42,866 nt of DNA from positions 1 through 42,866 of the forward strand of contig CAKPPO010000015.1 of assembly GCA_934177725.1 (NCBI GenBank), in the 5' to 3' direction. Source of the stretch: an uncultured Clostridia bacterium (GTDB lineage Bacteria; Bacillota; Clostridia; TANB77; CAG-508). Positions 16,771-25,813 of the stretch are shown here, piece after piece; position 1 is the first letter of the stretch; the number at the start of each line of letters is the position of its first letter. The notes under the pieces were generated by a model. That model searched no databases and was not told where the DNA came from. It worked only from the letters and a program-made list of their open reading frames with translations. The position numbers and the translations under genes were made by a program.

Positions 16771-17472
16771 TTACATATTTATTATTTCTTTAACAACTTG
16801 ACTAGCAATAATTAACCCTGCTACTGAAGGAACAAATGATATACTACCTAAAACTCGTTCATTTGTTGTTTCTTCTATTTTCGGTTTTATAGGTATTTCT
16901 TTTGAATAAACAACTTTTAAATCTTTTATTCCTCTTTGTTTTAATTCTTTTCTTAGTATTTTGCAAACTGGGCACATTGAAGTTTTGTATATATCTGCTA
17001 CTTCAAAAGCTGTAGGGTCTAACTTATTTGCTGCGCCTGTAGCTGATATTATTTTTACATTTTCTTTATTTGCTCTTTCAATTAATTTAATTTTATTAGT
17101 TATTGTATCTATTGCATCTACTACATATGTTACAGAATTGTTTATTAAGCTTTCTTCTCCATTTTCTATTTCGTCTGGCTTATATGCTTCTACCACTGCA
17201 TTTGGATTGATGTCTAAAATTCTTTCTTTCATTACTTCTACTTTATCTTTTCCTATTGTAGAATGAGTTGCTAGTAATTGTCTATTTATATTTGTAATAT
17301 CTACTTTGTCAAAATCCACAATTACAATATGTCCTATTCCAGCTCTTGCTAAACCTTCTACTACATATGAACCTACTCCACCTATTCCATATACTACTAC
17401 TTTTGAATTTTTTAACTTCTCTACTCCTGTTTTTCCTATTAATAATTCTGTTCTTGTAAATTCATTCTTCAT
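16771..17472 (-). CDS. tcdA: tRNA threonylcarbamoyladenosine dehydratase TcdA
   Basis: 233 residues, E1-like (ThiF/MoeB/HesA) fold. TcdA cyclises t6A37 of tRNAs to ct6A with ATP. Visible: the nucleotide-binding loop GIGGVGSYVVEGLARAGIG (29-47), FDKVDITNINRQLLA (55-69) with the conserved Arg for ATP, KVEVMKERILDINP, and YVVDAIDTITNK. TSMCPVCKILRKELKQRGI and VVYSKE are characteristic of TcdA within the superfamily, and the carboxyl-terminal GSISFVPSVAGLIIASQVVKEI agrees. It is 9 bases downstream of the acyltransferase gene and closes that operon, although the function is unrelated. An RBS (GGAGAA) precedes the ATG. Confidence 0.93.
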   Translation of the reverse strand: MKNEFTRTELLIGKTGVEKLKNSKVVVYGIGGVGSYVVEGLARAGIGHIVIVDFDKVDITNINRQLLATHSTIGKDKVEVMKERILDINPNAVVEAYKPDEIENGEESLINNSVTYVVDAIDTITNKIKLIERANKENVKIISATGAANKLDPTAFEVADIYKTSMCPVCKILRKELKQRGIKDLKVVYSKEIPIKPKIEETTNERVLGSISFVPSVAGLIIASQVVKEIINM

Positions 17473-17481
17473 GTTGTTCTC

Positions 17482-18252
17482 CTACTTTTTTACATATTTA
17501 ATATATTCAAAATTACTATTTTTACTTCTAGCTACCATGGATTCATAAACCTTATTTCTTAATTCTTCTTTTTGTTCTTTAATACTTAATTTCTCATTTG
17601 CAAAAAATGGTCCATCTATATATGTAACAATTTTTAGTTTATCATTATTTTTTCCATAGCTTTGATATGTATTTGTCATACAAAATGTTGGCTTTTTTAA
17701 TTCTACTGGATACTTAAAAGATACTGATTTAAATGGTCTTATTCCAGTATAGTAAGGCCATATATGTGCCTCTGGATATATTGTAATTGAATAATTTTTT
17801 TCTATTTTTCTGTTTATTTCATTTAAGAAATTTTTCATTGCTCCTTTATTTCCTGGAACAGGCAATGCACCAAGCATTTCTATTATAGGTCCAAATGGCT
17901 TTACCGAAATATTTTCTGGGTTTACTATAAAAAAATTTCTTTTAGGATATATTGGAATGCTTGGTATGAAAGTATCTGCAAATTGTTGAGTATGATTTAC
18001 ATACACAAAATAACCTTCTTTTTTATATTTTTTTATTTTTTCTTTTCCAATATATTTTATTTTGAATTTAAATTTAGCATACCCAATTTTTATGGGCATG
18101 CTTAATATATTTTGAAAAATCAATGAGCAAAAATCCCACAAAAAGTTATGCTTGTATTTATAATTTTCGTCAATTACTCTTGGTGTTATTTTTGCCGTTG
18201 AAAATTCTTCATTTAGTTCATCTTCATAATAAATTACTTTTTTACTATTCAT
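17482..18252 (-). CDS. PlsC-like lysophospholipid acyltransferase
   Basis: 256 residues from the ATG at 18250-18252, which has AAGGAA 8 bases upstream; a GTG two codons earlier lies within this RBS and is less likely. Acyltransferase signature: YVNHTQQFADTF (86-97), where His and Asp are separated by five residues rather than the usual four; ISVKPFGPIIEMLGALPVPG, the second motif; and IYPEAHIWPYYTG, the third. There is no obvious transmembrane helix other than a weak one near 45-60. The start overlaps the stop of the GT8-acyltransferase fusion gene by 8 bases. Likely to acylate a glycerol- or glycolipid substrate that the neighbouring glycosyltransferases also handle (inference). Confidence 0.82.
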   Translation of the reverse strand: MNSKKVIYYEDELNEEFSTAKITPRVIDENYKYKHNFLWDFCSLIFQNILSMPIKIGYAKFKFKIKYIGKEKIKKYKKEGYFVYVNHTQQFADTFIPSIPIYPKRNFFIVNPENISVKPFGPIIEMLGALPVPGNKGAMKNFLNEINRKIEKNYSITIYPEAHIWPYYTGIRPFKSVSFKYPVELKKPTFCMTNTYQSYGKNNDKLKIVTYIDGPFFANEKLSIKEQKEELRNKVYESMVARSKNSNFEYIKYVKK

Positions 18253-20050
18253 TAACACTTTCCTTATTTTCTAAAGTATCATATTCTAGTGGCATTTTAT
18301 AGAAGTCTTCATATATATTTTTCCAAACTTCATAATTTTTTTCTTTCATTGCTTCTGTATTTTCTTTTTCTGTTAAATTTTCGTCTGGATAAATTGGTTT
18401 TTCTATATTAACAGTATATGCTTGAACTGGGAAACCATCTTCGCCAATAATATCACTATCTTCCATTGTTATAAAAATAGGAATAACTGGGACATTATTT
18501 CTAGCTGCAAAATTAAATGCTCCGTTTTTTAATGGCTTTGGTTTTCTATAATTCCACCACATGCTTTGTTCTGGATATATTAATATAAAATCTCCTCTTT
18601 TTAGTATAACATCTACTGCTTTTATAAACTCTATCATTGTTCTTTTATTAGAACTTAATGGTAATGTATTGCAATTTCTAAAGAAGAAGCCATACATTCC
18701 TGGGAAATTTGTATAATTTCCTTCTCTTATTACTTTAAATAATTTCCTATTTTTGTTTTGTCCCGCTAATCTAAATACTTTTTCAATTGTAAATGAATCA
18801 TACGGATTAAAATGATTACATGTTACAATTGCACCTGTTTTCATATTTTTCAGATTTTCCATTCCATTTATTTTCTTTATAATTAGCTTATTATCTTTTA
18901 GTAAATCTTCTACAAACCATTGCGCCATTTTATATGCCATTCTGCTTTTTATCCTGCTTTTTCTACTTGTTCTTAAATAGTCTACATCTTCAGGTGTTAG
19001 TGGAACTGTAGGTGGATCATCTTCTACATCTACATCAAATATACCATTTTCTTCTAATTCTTTTATTTTCTTTAGAACTTCAAGCCTTTCTTTTGACTTT
19101 TCTATTACTTGAACTTCTCTTTTGAAATTTCTATCGTCTCCTACACAGTCTGCTTCTTTTTGTGCTAAATCTTTAAGTGTTTTAAATTGTTGCATATCTT
19201 TAAAACGTTCTTCTTCTGAATAATTTTCTTTTATTTTGCATATTTCATTGTAATATTCTGTCTTTTTTGCATATTTCCAAAAGTAATCTTTATATCTAAT
19301 ATTATCATAGTGCCATGGTTTATCTGCCAAATTGTAATGAATAATTTTTAAATCTTTATCATCAAAATCATCATTTGCAACAGGCATTTTATCCCATGCT
19401 TTATCTATAATTTTTACTTTTCCTTTGCACAATCTATTTAAATAATCTTGGTCTTGTGCTACTGTAAATTTTATAGTTTCTAACAAATATAAAAATTTAT
19501 TTTGAAAATCGAATCTTCTAAACTCATCTAAGTTCATTAAAAGAATTCCTGCATTAAAATAATTTCTATAATCTGCAACACCTACAACTTTTTCCGCATA
19601 TTCTTGGAATACTTTTATAGTCTGAATAACATCATCTGGTGCTGCTGCAACTAAATTATCTCCTATATCTTGATTATATAATTCTGCTATGTCACCTAAA
19701 ACTACAATATCACTATCTAAGTATATTGCTTTATTATATTGTGGATATAAATTAGCTATAAATAGTCTAAAATATGTTGTATTTGTGTAATAGTCACGTG
19801 TATATAATTTATCTTTTACTTTTTCTATATAGTAATTTAAGTCTACAAATTCAATATTCACATTTTCTCTTTTATATTTATTTATTTTCTTTTTATTTTC
19901 TTCACTTATATTTGTATATAATACCTTTATTGAATAGTAATATTGCTTCGATGAATTTTCAATTAAAGATTCTAATGCAACTGCCAAAAATGGTATATAT
20001 CCATCGTCTATTGCAAAAAATATTGGTATTACATTTAAATTGTTTTCCAT
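18245..20050 (-). CDS. GT8 glycosyltransferase-PlsC acyltransferase fusion
   Basis: 601 residues, two enzymes in one chain. Residues 6-265 are a glycosyltransferase family 8 domain: IFFAIDDGYIPFLAVALESL, the metal-binding DSD at 112-114 in YLDSDIVVLGD, NYFNAGILLMNL (163-174), the QDQDYLN segment and HYNLADKPWHY. A charged helical linker (about 270-375) leads to an acyltransferase domain: CNHFNPYDSF with His413 and Asp418 (HX4D), a FPGMYGFFFRNCNTLPL block, and IYPEQSMWW near 515-523. GT8 uses a nucleotide sugar; PlsC uses acyl-ACP or acyl-CoA, so the protein may glycosylate and acylate one lipid. This is inference. It lies between a stand-alone GT8 and a stand-alone PlsC in the same operon. 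Confidence 0.9.
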   Translation of the reverse strand: MENNLNVIPIFFAIDDGYIPFLAVALESLIENSSKQYYYSIKVLYTNISEENKKKINKYKRENVNIEFVDLNYYIEKVKDKLYTRDYYTNTTYFRLFIANLYPQYNKAIYLDSDIVVLGDIAELYNQDIGDNLVAAAPDDVIQTIKVFQEYAEKVVGVADYRNYFNAGILLMNLDEFRRFDFQNKFLYLLETIKFTVAQDQDYLNRLCKGKVKIIDKAWDKMPVANDDFDDKDLKIIHYNLADKPWHYDNIRYKDYFWKYAKKTEYYNEICKIKENYSEEERFKDMQQFKTLKDLAQKEADCVGDDRNFKREVQVIEKSKERLEVLKKIKELEENGIFDVDVEDDPPTVPLTPEDVDYLRTSRKSRIKSRMAYKMAQWFVEDLLKDNKLIIKKINGMENLKNMKTGAIVTCNHFNPYDSFTIEKVFRLAGQNKNRKLFKVIREGNYTNFPGMYGFFFRNCNTLPLSSNKRTMIEFIKAVDVILKRGDFILIYPEQSMWWNYRKPKPLKNGAFNFAARNNVPVIPIFITMEDSDIIGEDGFPVQAYTVNIEKPIYPDENLTEKENTEAMKEKNYEVWKNIYEDFYKMPLEYDTLENKESVNE

Positions 20051-20063
20051 TTTTTTCTCCCTT

Positions 20064-20900
20064 TTATTTATATACTTTTCCTGTATTATATTTTTCTTTC
20101 AAGTTTAAATATTCTTCTAAATCTTCATCAAAAGAATAACATTTTAAAACTTTGTGAACTTCTTCTACATTCCATTGTTTAAAGTTTTCTGTATGAGGAT
20201 ATGGTAAAAACATAAGTCTTTTGCAAAAATGACAAACCACAGTGTCTTTTTTATTAAATTTAGATTGTTCATTAAATATGCGTGGAAGTAATAATTTTTT
20301 TGTTGTTGATCTAAATATTGCATCCTGATCTGCAAATAACATCTTTTTAGTTTTTATTAAATGTCTTGCTTTTTTTAATAATCCTGTCTCTTGGATTTTT
20401 TCCATATTAAATAGCAACATTCCCGCATTTATATAATCTGGTCTTATAAACCAAGAACCATATTTTTCTTTTACTGCTGCATACTCATAATTTGATACAT
20501 CTATATTATATAGTTTTGTTATATCATCACCTATCATCATATCTATATCTAAATATAATAATTTACTTGGCATATTGGGAACTAAGTCCGCAAGTAATCT
20601 AAGTAATGTATATGGTGTACAATATGCATTTTCGTTTGCGCAATTTGCAAATTCTTTTTCATATATTTGTGTAACATCAACTTTTTCTACACTATTATTT
20701 GGATTTTTAGATTTTACAACTTCATTTAAAAAATTAATTTGATCATCTTCAATACATGTAAAGTCCGAATTTAATCTTGATATATCCATTGTAAATATGA
20801 AACATCTAATATCTTCTCTTGTTCTATTTGTCATTGATATAAGTTGAGTTAGTGCTCCATCAAAAACTTTTTTGTTTCCACACAAAAGTATATTTACCAT
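20064..20900 (-). CDS. Glycosyltransferase family 8 protein
   Basis: 278 residues. GT8 retaining glycosyltransferase features: an N-terminal β-strand MVNILLCGNKKVFDGALTQL, LLRLLADLVPN, the metal-binding DID at 118-120 in LLYLDIDMMIGDDI, YINAGMLLFNMEKI, DQDAIF, and a C-terminal HFCKRLMFLPYP histidine motif. No membrane anchor. It is the first gene of the operon and is read from a good promoter at 20933-20961; the GT8-acyltransferase fusion begins 13 bases after its stop. The sugar donor and acceptor cannot be read from sequence. Confidence 0.88.
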   Translation of the reverse strand: MVNILLCGNKKVFDGALTQLISMTNRTREDIRCFIFTMDISRLNSDFTCIEDDQINFLNEVVKSKNPNNSVEKVDVTQIYEKEFANCANENAYCTPYTLLRLLADLVPNMPSKLLYLDIDMMIGDDITKLYNIDVSNYEYAAVKEKYGSWFIRPDYINAGMLLFNMEKIQETGLLKKARHLIKTKKMLFADQDAIFRSTTKKLLLPRIFNEQSKFNKKDTVVCHFCKRLMFLPYPHTENFKQWNVEEVHKVLKCYSFDEDLEEYLNLKEKYNTGKVYK

Positions 20901-20932
20901 ATTTTTCCCCTTTTTTACCCTATTTGGTACAT

Positions 20933-20961
20933 ATTATATATTATTTTTTGTTTTTTTACAA
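20933..20961 (-). promoter_or_regulatory. Sigma-A promoter of the glycosyltransferase operon
   Basis: On the minus strand: TTGTAA (20956-20961), a 17-base spacer, TATAAT (20933-20938), 33 bases before the ATG of the first GT8 gene. Confidence 0.75.
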
Positions 20962-21014
20962 CACTCATGACTAAAAAGTCGAAAAAATGTCAGAAAAATT
21001 GATTTTTCAATATA

Positions 21015-21056
21015 AAAAGCAAACGTCAAATCTAAAAAGATTCGGCGTTTGCTTTT
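21015..21056 (-). terminator. Terminator of the two-component operon
   Basis: AAAAGCAAACG (21015-21025) pairs with CGTTTGCTTTT (21046-21056), with inner AATCT/AGATT pairing. It lies 4 bases after the histidine kinase stop. Confidence 0.8.
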
Positions 21057-21059
21057 GTA

Positions 21060-22283
21060 TTATAAAGCGGAATACTTAATTGCAAATGTTGTACCCTCAT
21101 TTTCTTTTGAAGAAACTGTTATATACCCATTATTTTTTTCTATAATTGCTTTGGCAAGTGCTAGCCCTATTCCAACGCTATCTTTTGAAGCATTTTTTCC
21201 TTTATAAAATCTTTCAAATATATGTTTTAAATCATCTTCATTTATTCCCATTCCATAATCTTTAATTGTTATTTTTGTATAGGCTTTATTTTGAGTATAT
21301 TTTATATCTATTTGTGAATTATTTTTTGAATGTTCTGCTGCATTTTTTAATATATTTGTTATTGCTTCCATTTGCCATCTTTCATCACATAATAATTTTT
21401 CTTTACTATTTCCTGTAATATTTATTTTTATATTTTTCAAATCACATATCATGGCAACATTTTTTACTGCATTTTGTATTATCTCTTCTACTTCAACTTC
21501 CTTATTTATGAATTCTACTGAATTTGCATCTAATTTTGATAATTTTAATAAAGTTTCTATTAAAAATTGGATATTTGTAATTTCTCTTTTTATATCTTTT
21601 ATAAATTCTTCTCTAACTTCTTGGCTCATTTCTTTGTTATCCAAAATATTATCTAGCATAATTATTATTGAAGTTAACGGAGTTTTTAACTGATGTGAAA
21701 TATCTGATAATGATTCTTTTAGTTCTTTCTTATCTTTTGTTTCGTTTTCTGCTATTTCATTAAGCATTACTGTAGTTTTATAAATTTCATTCTTTAGTAT
21801 TGAAAGTTCATCTTCTGAATTTTCTTCTATATCTAGTTTATAGTTTCTTCTATTTATTTGTTCTATATATTTTGTAATTTCATTTATTTTCTTACTATTA
21901 TTATTGCTGTATTTTATAATAATAATCAGTATATTTATAATTAAAAGTATTAGCAAAATTAATAGTAAAATTTCAAACTTTACAAATTCACCTTCATTTT
22001 TTAAAATAGCTGAATCTTTTTTTATATCTATTCCATAATGTTTTAAAATATTGTTTTCATCTAGTAAAGTATCTTCATTATTTAGCAATTCTATTAATTC
22101 ACTTTTTTCTACATTTGGATATTTGTTTATGATTTTACTTAAAATTAGTTCTGTTTTATTGTTAAAATTCTTTGTATATTTTTGATATTCTATATAATTC
22201 ATAATCAGAATTAATGCACTAAAGATAATAAGTACTATTATATTTGCAATTAAAACTCTTTTTAAATTTATTTTATTCTTCAT
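21060..22283 (-). CDS. Sensor histidine kinase
   Basis: 407 residues. Transmembrane helices at about 10-29 and 103-125 flank a short extracytoplasmic domain of about 70 residues. The HisKA dimerisation helix has LSDISHQLKTPLTSI with phosphoacceptor His197; the ATPase domain shows the N box ITNILKNAAEHS, the G1 box DYGMGINEDD, the F box FERFYKG, and the G2 box SVGIGLALAKAI. The ATG lies inside the end of the response-regulator gene (11-base overlap), so the two are translationally coupled. Together with the adjacent ABC transporter it probably senses an antimicrobial peptide or cell-envelope stress; the signal is unknown. Confidence 0.93.
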   Translation of the reverse strand: MKNKINLKRVLIANIIVLIIFSALILIMNYIEYQKYTKNFNNKTELILSKIINKYPNVEKSELIELLNNEDTLLDENNILKHYGIDIKKDSAILKNEGEFVKFEILLLILLILLIINILIIIIKYSNNNSKKINEITKYIEQINRRNYKLDIEENSEDELSILKNEIYKTTVMLNEIAENETKDKKELKESLSDISHQLKTPLTSIIIMLDNILDNKEMSQEVREEFIKDIKREITNIQFLIETLLKLSKLDANSVEFINKEVEVEEIIQNAVKNVAMICDLKNIKINITGNSKEKLLCDERWQMEAITNILKNAAEHSKNNSQIDIKYTQNKAYTKITIKDYGMGINEDDLKHIFERFYKGKNASKDSVGIGLALAKAIIEKNNGYITVSSKENEGTTFAIKYSAL

Positions 22284-22923
22284 CTATTCTATAACCTATT
22301 CCTTTTATTGTTATTATAATATCTGTTTGCAATTTTTCTCTTATTCTTTTTAAATACACTGTTATAGTATTGTCATTTACATCGTTTCCTGTCCATTCCC
22401 AAATTTTTTCTATAATGTCGTTTCTTGTAACAACTTTATTCATATTTAAAAACAGCATATGTAATATTTTAAGTTCTAAGCTTGTTAGCTCTAGCTTTTC
22501 TTCATTTTTATAAACTACCATTTTATCTATATCAAAGCTTATATCTTTCACTTTTAATATTGTATTTTTCTTTTGTCTTAATAAAATCTTTTTCATTCTA
22601 ACAATCAACTCTTTAGCACTAAATGGCTTAGTAATATAATCTTCTGCCCCAAGTTCTAAACCTTTTATAATATCATTTTCTTCGTCTTTTGCTGTTAAAA
22701 AAATTGTTGGAATATTTAATTTCTTTATTGTTTTTTCGTATAATTCAAATCCATTTCCATCTGGCAGTGAAACATCTAATATTATTAGATCTATTTTTTG
22801 ATTTAAACATTGTAATGTTTCTTTTATATTTTCTGTACGTATTACCTTATATTTTTCTTGTTCTAATGCGTATTTAAGCGCTTTTGCTATTGTTTCATTA
22901 TCTTCAACTAATAATATCTTCAT
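22273..22923 (-). CDS. OmpR-family response regulator
   Basis: 216 residues. Receiver domain (1-115) with acidic pocket ED at 7-8, phospho-acceptor Asp50 in LIILDVSLPDGNG, Thr near 77 in IFLTAKD, and Lys99 in YITKPF. A winged-helix DNA-binding domain (about 125-214) has ELTSLELKILHMLF and TVYLKRIREKL. First gene of the two-component pair; RBS AAAGGAG precedes the ATG. Its likely target is the direct repeat upstream of the ABC operon at 26533-26550. Confidence 0.94.
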   Translation of the reverse strand: MKILLVEDNETIAKALKYALEQEKYKVIRTENIKETLQCLNQKIDLIILDVSLPDGNGFELYEKTIKKLNIPTIFLTAKDEENDIIKGLELGAEDYITKPFSAKELIVRMKKILLRQKKNTILKVKDISFDIDKMVVYKNEEKLELTSLELKILHMLFLNMNKVVTRNDIIEKIWEWTGNDVNDNTITVYLKRIREKLQTDIIITIKGIGYRIDEE

Positions 22924-23006
22924 TTTTCTACTCCTTTCTAAGTATTAGTTCTATTGAGATTAATTATGATTCTTGTTCAGTCTTTTTACTCATTCTATTA
23001 TACCTG

Positions 23007-23036
23007 AAAAAAAGGGACTTTTCCAGCCCTTTTTTT
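23007..23036. terminator. Bidirectional terminator between ABC permease and response regulator genes
   Basis: AAAAAAAGGG (23007-23016) pairs with CCCTTTTTTT (23027-23036), 10-bp stem and 10-base loop. It separates the ABC transcript from the regulator promoter. Confidence 0.85.
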
Positions 23037-23077
23037 ACTTATATATTTTGTGATGAACTTTTGTTATGAATTTTGTG

Positions 23078-23170
23078 AACCAAAAGGGACAGATTAACCA
23101 AAAGGATTTTTTAGTCGTTCGAGCTGAAAGCGAGTTACGAATAAAATATGCAGAGGCAACGTCCCCAATG
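23078..23170. repeat. GC-richer block with AACCAAAAGG direct repeat
   Basis: AACCAAAAGG occurs at 23078-23087 and 23096-23105, 18 bases apart, around GGGACAGATT. It is followed by a GC-richer stretch ending in AACGTCCCC near 23160. The composition differs from the surrounding permease gene and terminator. It looks like an inserted intergenic repeat; a plus-strand frame through it continues antisense to the permease and is not a convincing gene. Confidence 0.45.
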
Positions 23171-23181
23171 GTAATAGTCTT

Positions 23182-25812
23182 TTATATATTTTCGTTTCTT
23201 ATTGTTTCTATTGTGTTTTGCTTATTTATTTTGTTTATTGAATATTTCATTATGCAGAATATTAGAGCAAATACTGCTATTATGCTAATTAGTATTCCTA
23301 CTACTGGCACTTCGTATTTTATTACTACTAAACCAGCTGTCAATGCTTTATATATTAAGTATGATAATCCTATTCCAATAGGTATTCCTATTAGTAATGA
23401 TTTTGTTCCATAGAATAAACTTTCTAAACGTACCATTCTATTAAATTCTTTTTTGGTCATTCCTATACTTTTTAACATCGCAAATTCTCTACTTCTAAGT
23501 TCCATATTTGTTGTTATTGTATTAAATATATTTGTTATTCCTATTAATGCTATTACTATTATAAATCCATATAGGAATATTTGAATTAGGGCATACATTG
23601 ATTTCATATTTTTTTCTTCTTTTGCACTATTAGACAAGTTATAATTTTGTCCTTCTACTATTTTTTCTATTTTATCTTGAAGCTCTTCTGATTTTGATGA
23701 ATTTATATATATTGTTCTACTTTTTCTTGGAATAAAGTTATCCATATTTTCGTCACTTACAATTATATATGCTGTTCCTACTACATTTTCTAACCCTAAT
23801 GGTCTTATATTTGTTGTTTTTGCAATTTCTAAGTTTTTTTCTATATATTGTGCTACATTTATTCCTGAGGCATCCAGTTCTATTATGTTTTCCTTTAATA
23901 TATCTCCAGCTTTATATGTGTATATATCTATTTCTTCTTGTACAAATATTTCATTTTCCTCGTCATATACTTGTGCAAAACTATTATTTATTAATATTAC
24001 TTTGTCTTTTACATCTTCATATTTTAAATTTAATTTCTTTAAGTAATTTTCATATTCTTGCTCACCAAGACTTATAACTGTAATTGCATTTTCTGTTTCT
24101 CTATTTTCTATTCCTTCATATTTAACAAATTTTTCTGTGTATTTAGGATCTTTAATTATATATACTGCTGATTTTTGTATAGATATTCTATCTATGTCTT
24201 CTAATGAAGATATTTCTTTTGCTATTTTTTCATTATCTTCATTTTCTTCATCTAAATATATGCTAATATTGTATTCTTGTTTTCCATAATGTAACTCTAT
24301 AATTCTATATCCTAAATTTATAAAAGAATTCAACGCTATAAATACTGATGTACAAACAATTATCGATGTTACTGTCGTTCTATATTTCTTTCTATTTCTT
24401 TTTAAATTTTTGTATGAAATTTCTCCACCAATTCCAAATATTTTATTTATTATTTTAGGACTTCTTACTTTTTTAGCTTTTATTTTTATATCTTCATTAC
24501 TTCTAATTGCAGATATCGGACTTGTTTTTGATGCTCTTTTTGCACTTTTTCTTGCAGAAAAGTATATTGTTATACTTCCTAGTAATACAGATATTAATAT
24601 TGTTAAAGTTGAAACACTAAATACTAAACTTAAATTTAACATATCTTGTAAAAAATAATTAGTTATTTGTATTAGAATGAATGTAGCAAGCAATCCACTT
24701 AAAATTCCTAATGGTATTCCTATTAAGCCTAATATTAAAGCTTCAAAATATACATTTTTCTTTATTTGTTTTTTAGTTGCTCCTATACTTGCAAGCATAC
24801 CATATTGTTTTATTTTTTCTGTTATTGATATATCAAAACTATTTTTTATACAAAATACTGATGTAACTATTATAATTGCAACTACAACTCCTGCTGTAGA
24901 ATATAATACTTTCATAGTACTTTCACTAAAACTTAATGTCTCCAATTTTATTAAAGTTTTATTTTTATCAATATTATACTTTGCTTTTTCAAGTTCCTCT
25001 ACAATTTCTTTTTCTTCATTTTGGTCTGCAACTACAAGTCCACCTTTTGTTTTATCATATATATCTTCTTTTATTCCTAGTATATTTGCAGTTACTTTAT
25101 ATTCATTTTTTAATGCATCTTTCGTATATCTTGCATACACATTATAAATTCCTTCGTTATTATTGCTGTTAATTAATGTTATAAATGTGTAGCCAGGTCC
25201 AGAATATGGCTCTATTCCATAGTTAGGTCTTTCTATTCTTCCTACTATTTTATATGTTTTTGTCTCTCTTACCTCAAATGTTTCTTCCCCATTATATGGA
25301 TTTATTTGTGTAAGCTTATATCCATCTGCTACTCTGTCTCCTATATTTAGTGTTATAACATCTCCCACTTTGTAATCTACTCTTCCATTGGTTTTTAAAC
25401 TTGTAGGGATTACTATTTCATTTGAGTTTTCTGGCATTTTTCCTTCTATTAATTTTATGCCTAAATTTTCTAATGCTTGTTTATCCATTTCTATTATAAA
25501 AGCATATGGTTTATATTCATTTTTACTTTCTTCTATTTTTGCATATCCTAGTTGCTTTGTTAAATAATATTTTTCTATTGCTCTATTATTTTTAAAATCT
25601 ACTAGTTCTTTTGCATTTACATCTAAAAACGCATAATGATAATCCCCTCTATTAGTTTTTTCAAACTTTATATAACTTTCTTTAAAACTTACAGCCATAG
25701 ATGCTACTGCTGTAATTAATGCTACAGATAATATTATTCCGATTATTGTAACTATTGTTCTTTTCTTGTTTAATTTTAAGTTTTTAGTAGTTAATTTGTT
25801 TAATAAATTCAT
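23182..25812 (-). CDS. ABC transporter permease with two FtsX-type domains
   Basis: 876 residues. The N-terminal NLKLNKKRTIVTIIGIILSVALITAV leads into a transmembrane helix (about 17-40), then a large extracytoplasmic domain (about 45-295), then three helices (about 300-325, 350-385, 395-420). This half-unit is repeated: YKNLKRNRKKYRTTVTSIIVCTS with a helix near 475-500, a second external domain, and three C-terminal helices (about 745-770, 800-820, 830-855) with the MLKSIGMTKKEF coupling helix. The same coupling motif in the first half is MLASIGATKKQI. This is the MacB/FtsX-like (ABC3) permease architecture linked to antimicrobial peptide export or sensing. It follows its ATPase gene by one base. 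Confidence 0.92.
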   Translation of the reverse strand: MNLLNKLTTKNLKLNKKRTIVTIIGIILSVALITAVASMAVSFKESYIKFEKTNRGDYHYAFLDVNAKELVDFKNNRAIEKYYLTKQLGYAKIEESKNEYKPYAFIIEMDKQALENLGIKLIEGKMPENSNEIVIPTSLKTNGRVDYKVGDVITLNIGDRVADGYKLTQINPYNGEETFEVRETKTYKIVGRIERPNYGIEPYSGPGYTFITLINSNNNEGIYNVYARYTKDALKNEYKVTANILGIKEDIYDKTKGGLVVADQNEEKEIVEELEKAKYNIDKNKTLIKLETLSFSESTMKVLYSTAGVVVAIIIVTSVFCIKNSFDISITEKIKQYGMLASIGATKKQIKKNVYFEALILGLIGIPLGILSGLLATFILIQITNYFLQDMLNLSLVFSVSTLTILISVLLGSITIYFSARKSAKRASKTSPISAIRSNEDIKIKAKKVRSPKIINKIFGIGGEISYKNLKRNRKKYRTTVTSIIVCTSVFIALNSFINLGYRIIELHYGKQEYNISIYLDEENEDNEKIAKEISSLEDIDRISIQKSAVYIIKDPKYTEKFVKYEGIENRETENAITVISLGEQEYENYLKKLNLKYEDVKDKVILINNSFAQVYDEENEIFVQEEIDIYTYKAGDILKENIIELDASGINVAQYIEKNLEIAKTTNIRPLGLENVVGTAYIIVSDENMDNFIPRKSRTIYINSSKSEELQDKIEKIVEGQNYNLSNSAKEEKNMKSMYALIQIFLYGFIIVIALIGITNIFNTITTNMELRSREFAMLKSIGMTKKEFNRMVRLESLFYGTKSLLIGIPIGIGLSYLIYKALTAGLVVIKYEVPVVGILISIIAVFALIFCIMKYSINKINKQNTIETIRNENI

Positions 25813-25813
25813 A

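Noticed and set aside
23066..23413. Plus-strand 115-codon frame starting in the GC-richer block
   Set aside because: Most of it is antisense to the 3' end of the ABC permease; no RBS of note and no family resemblance.
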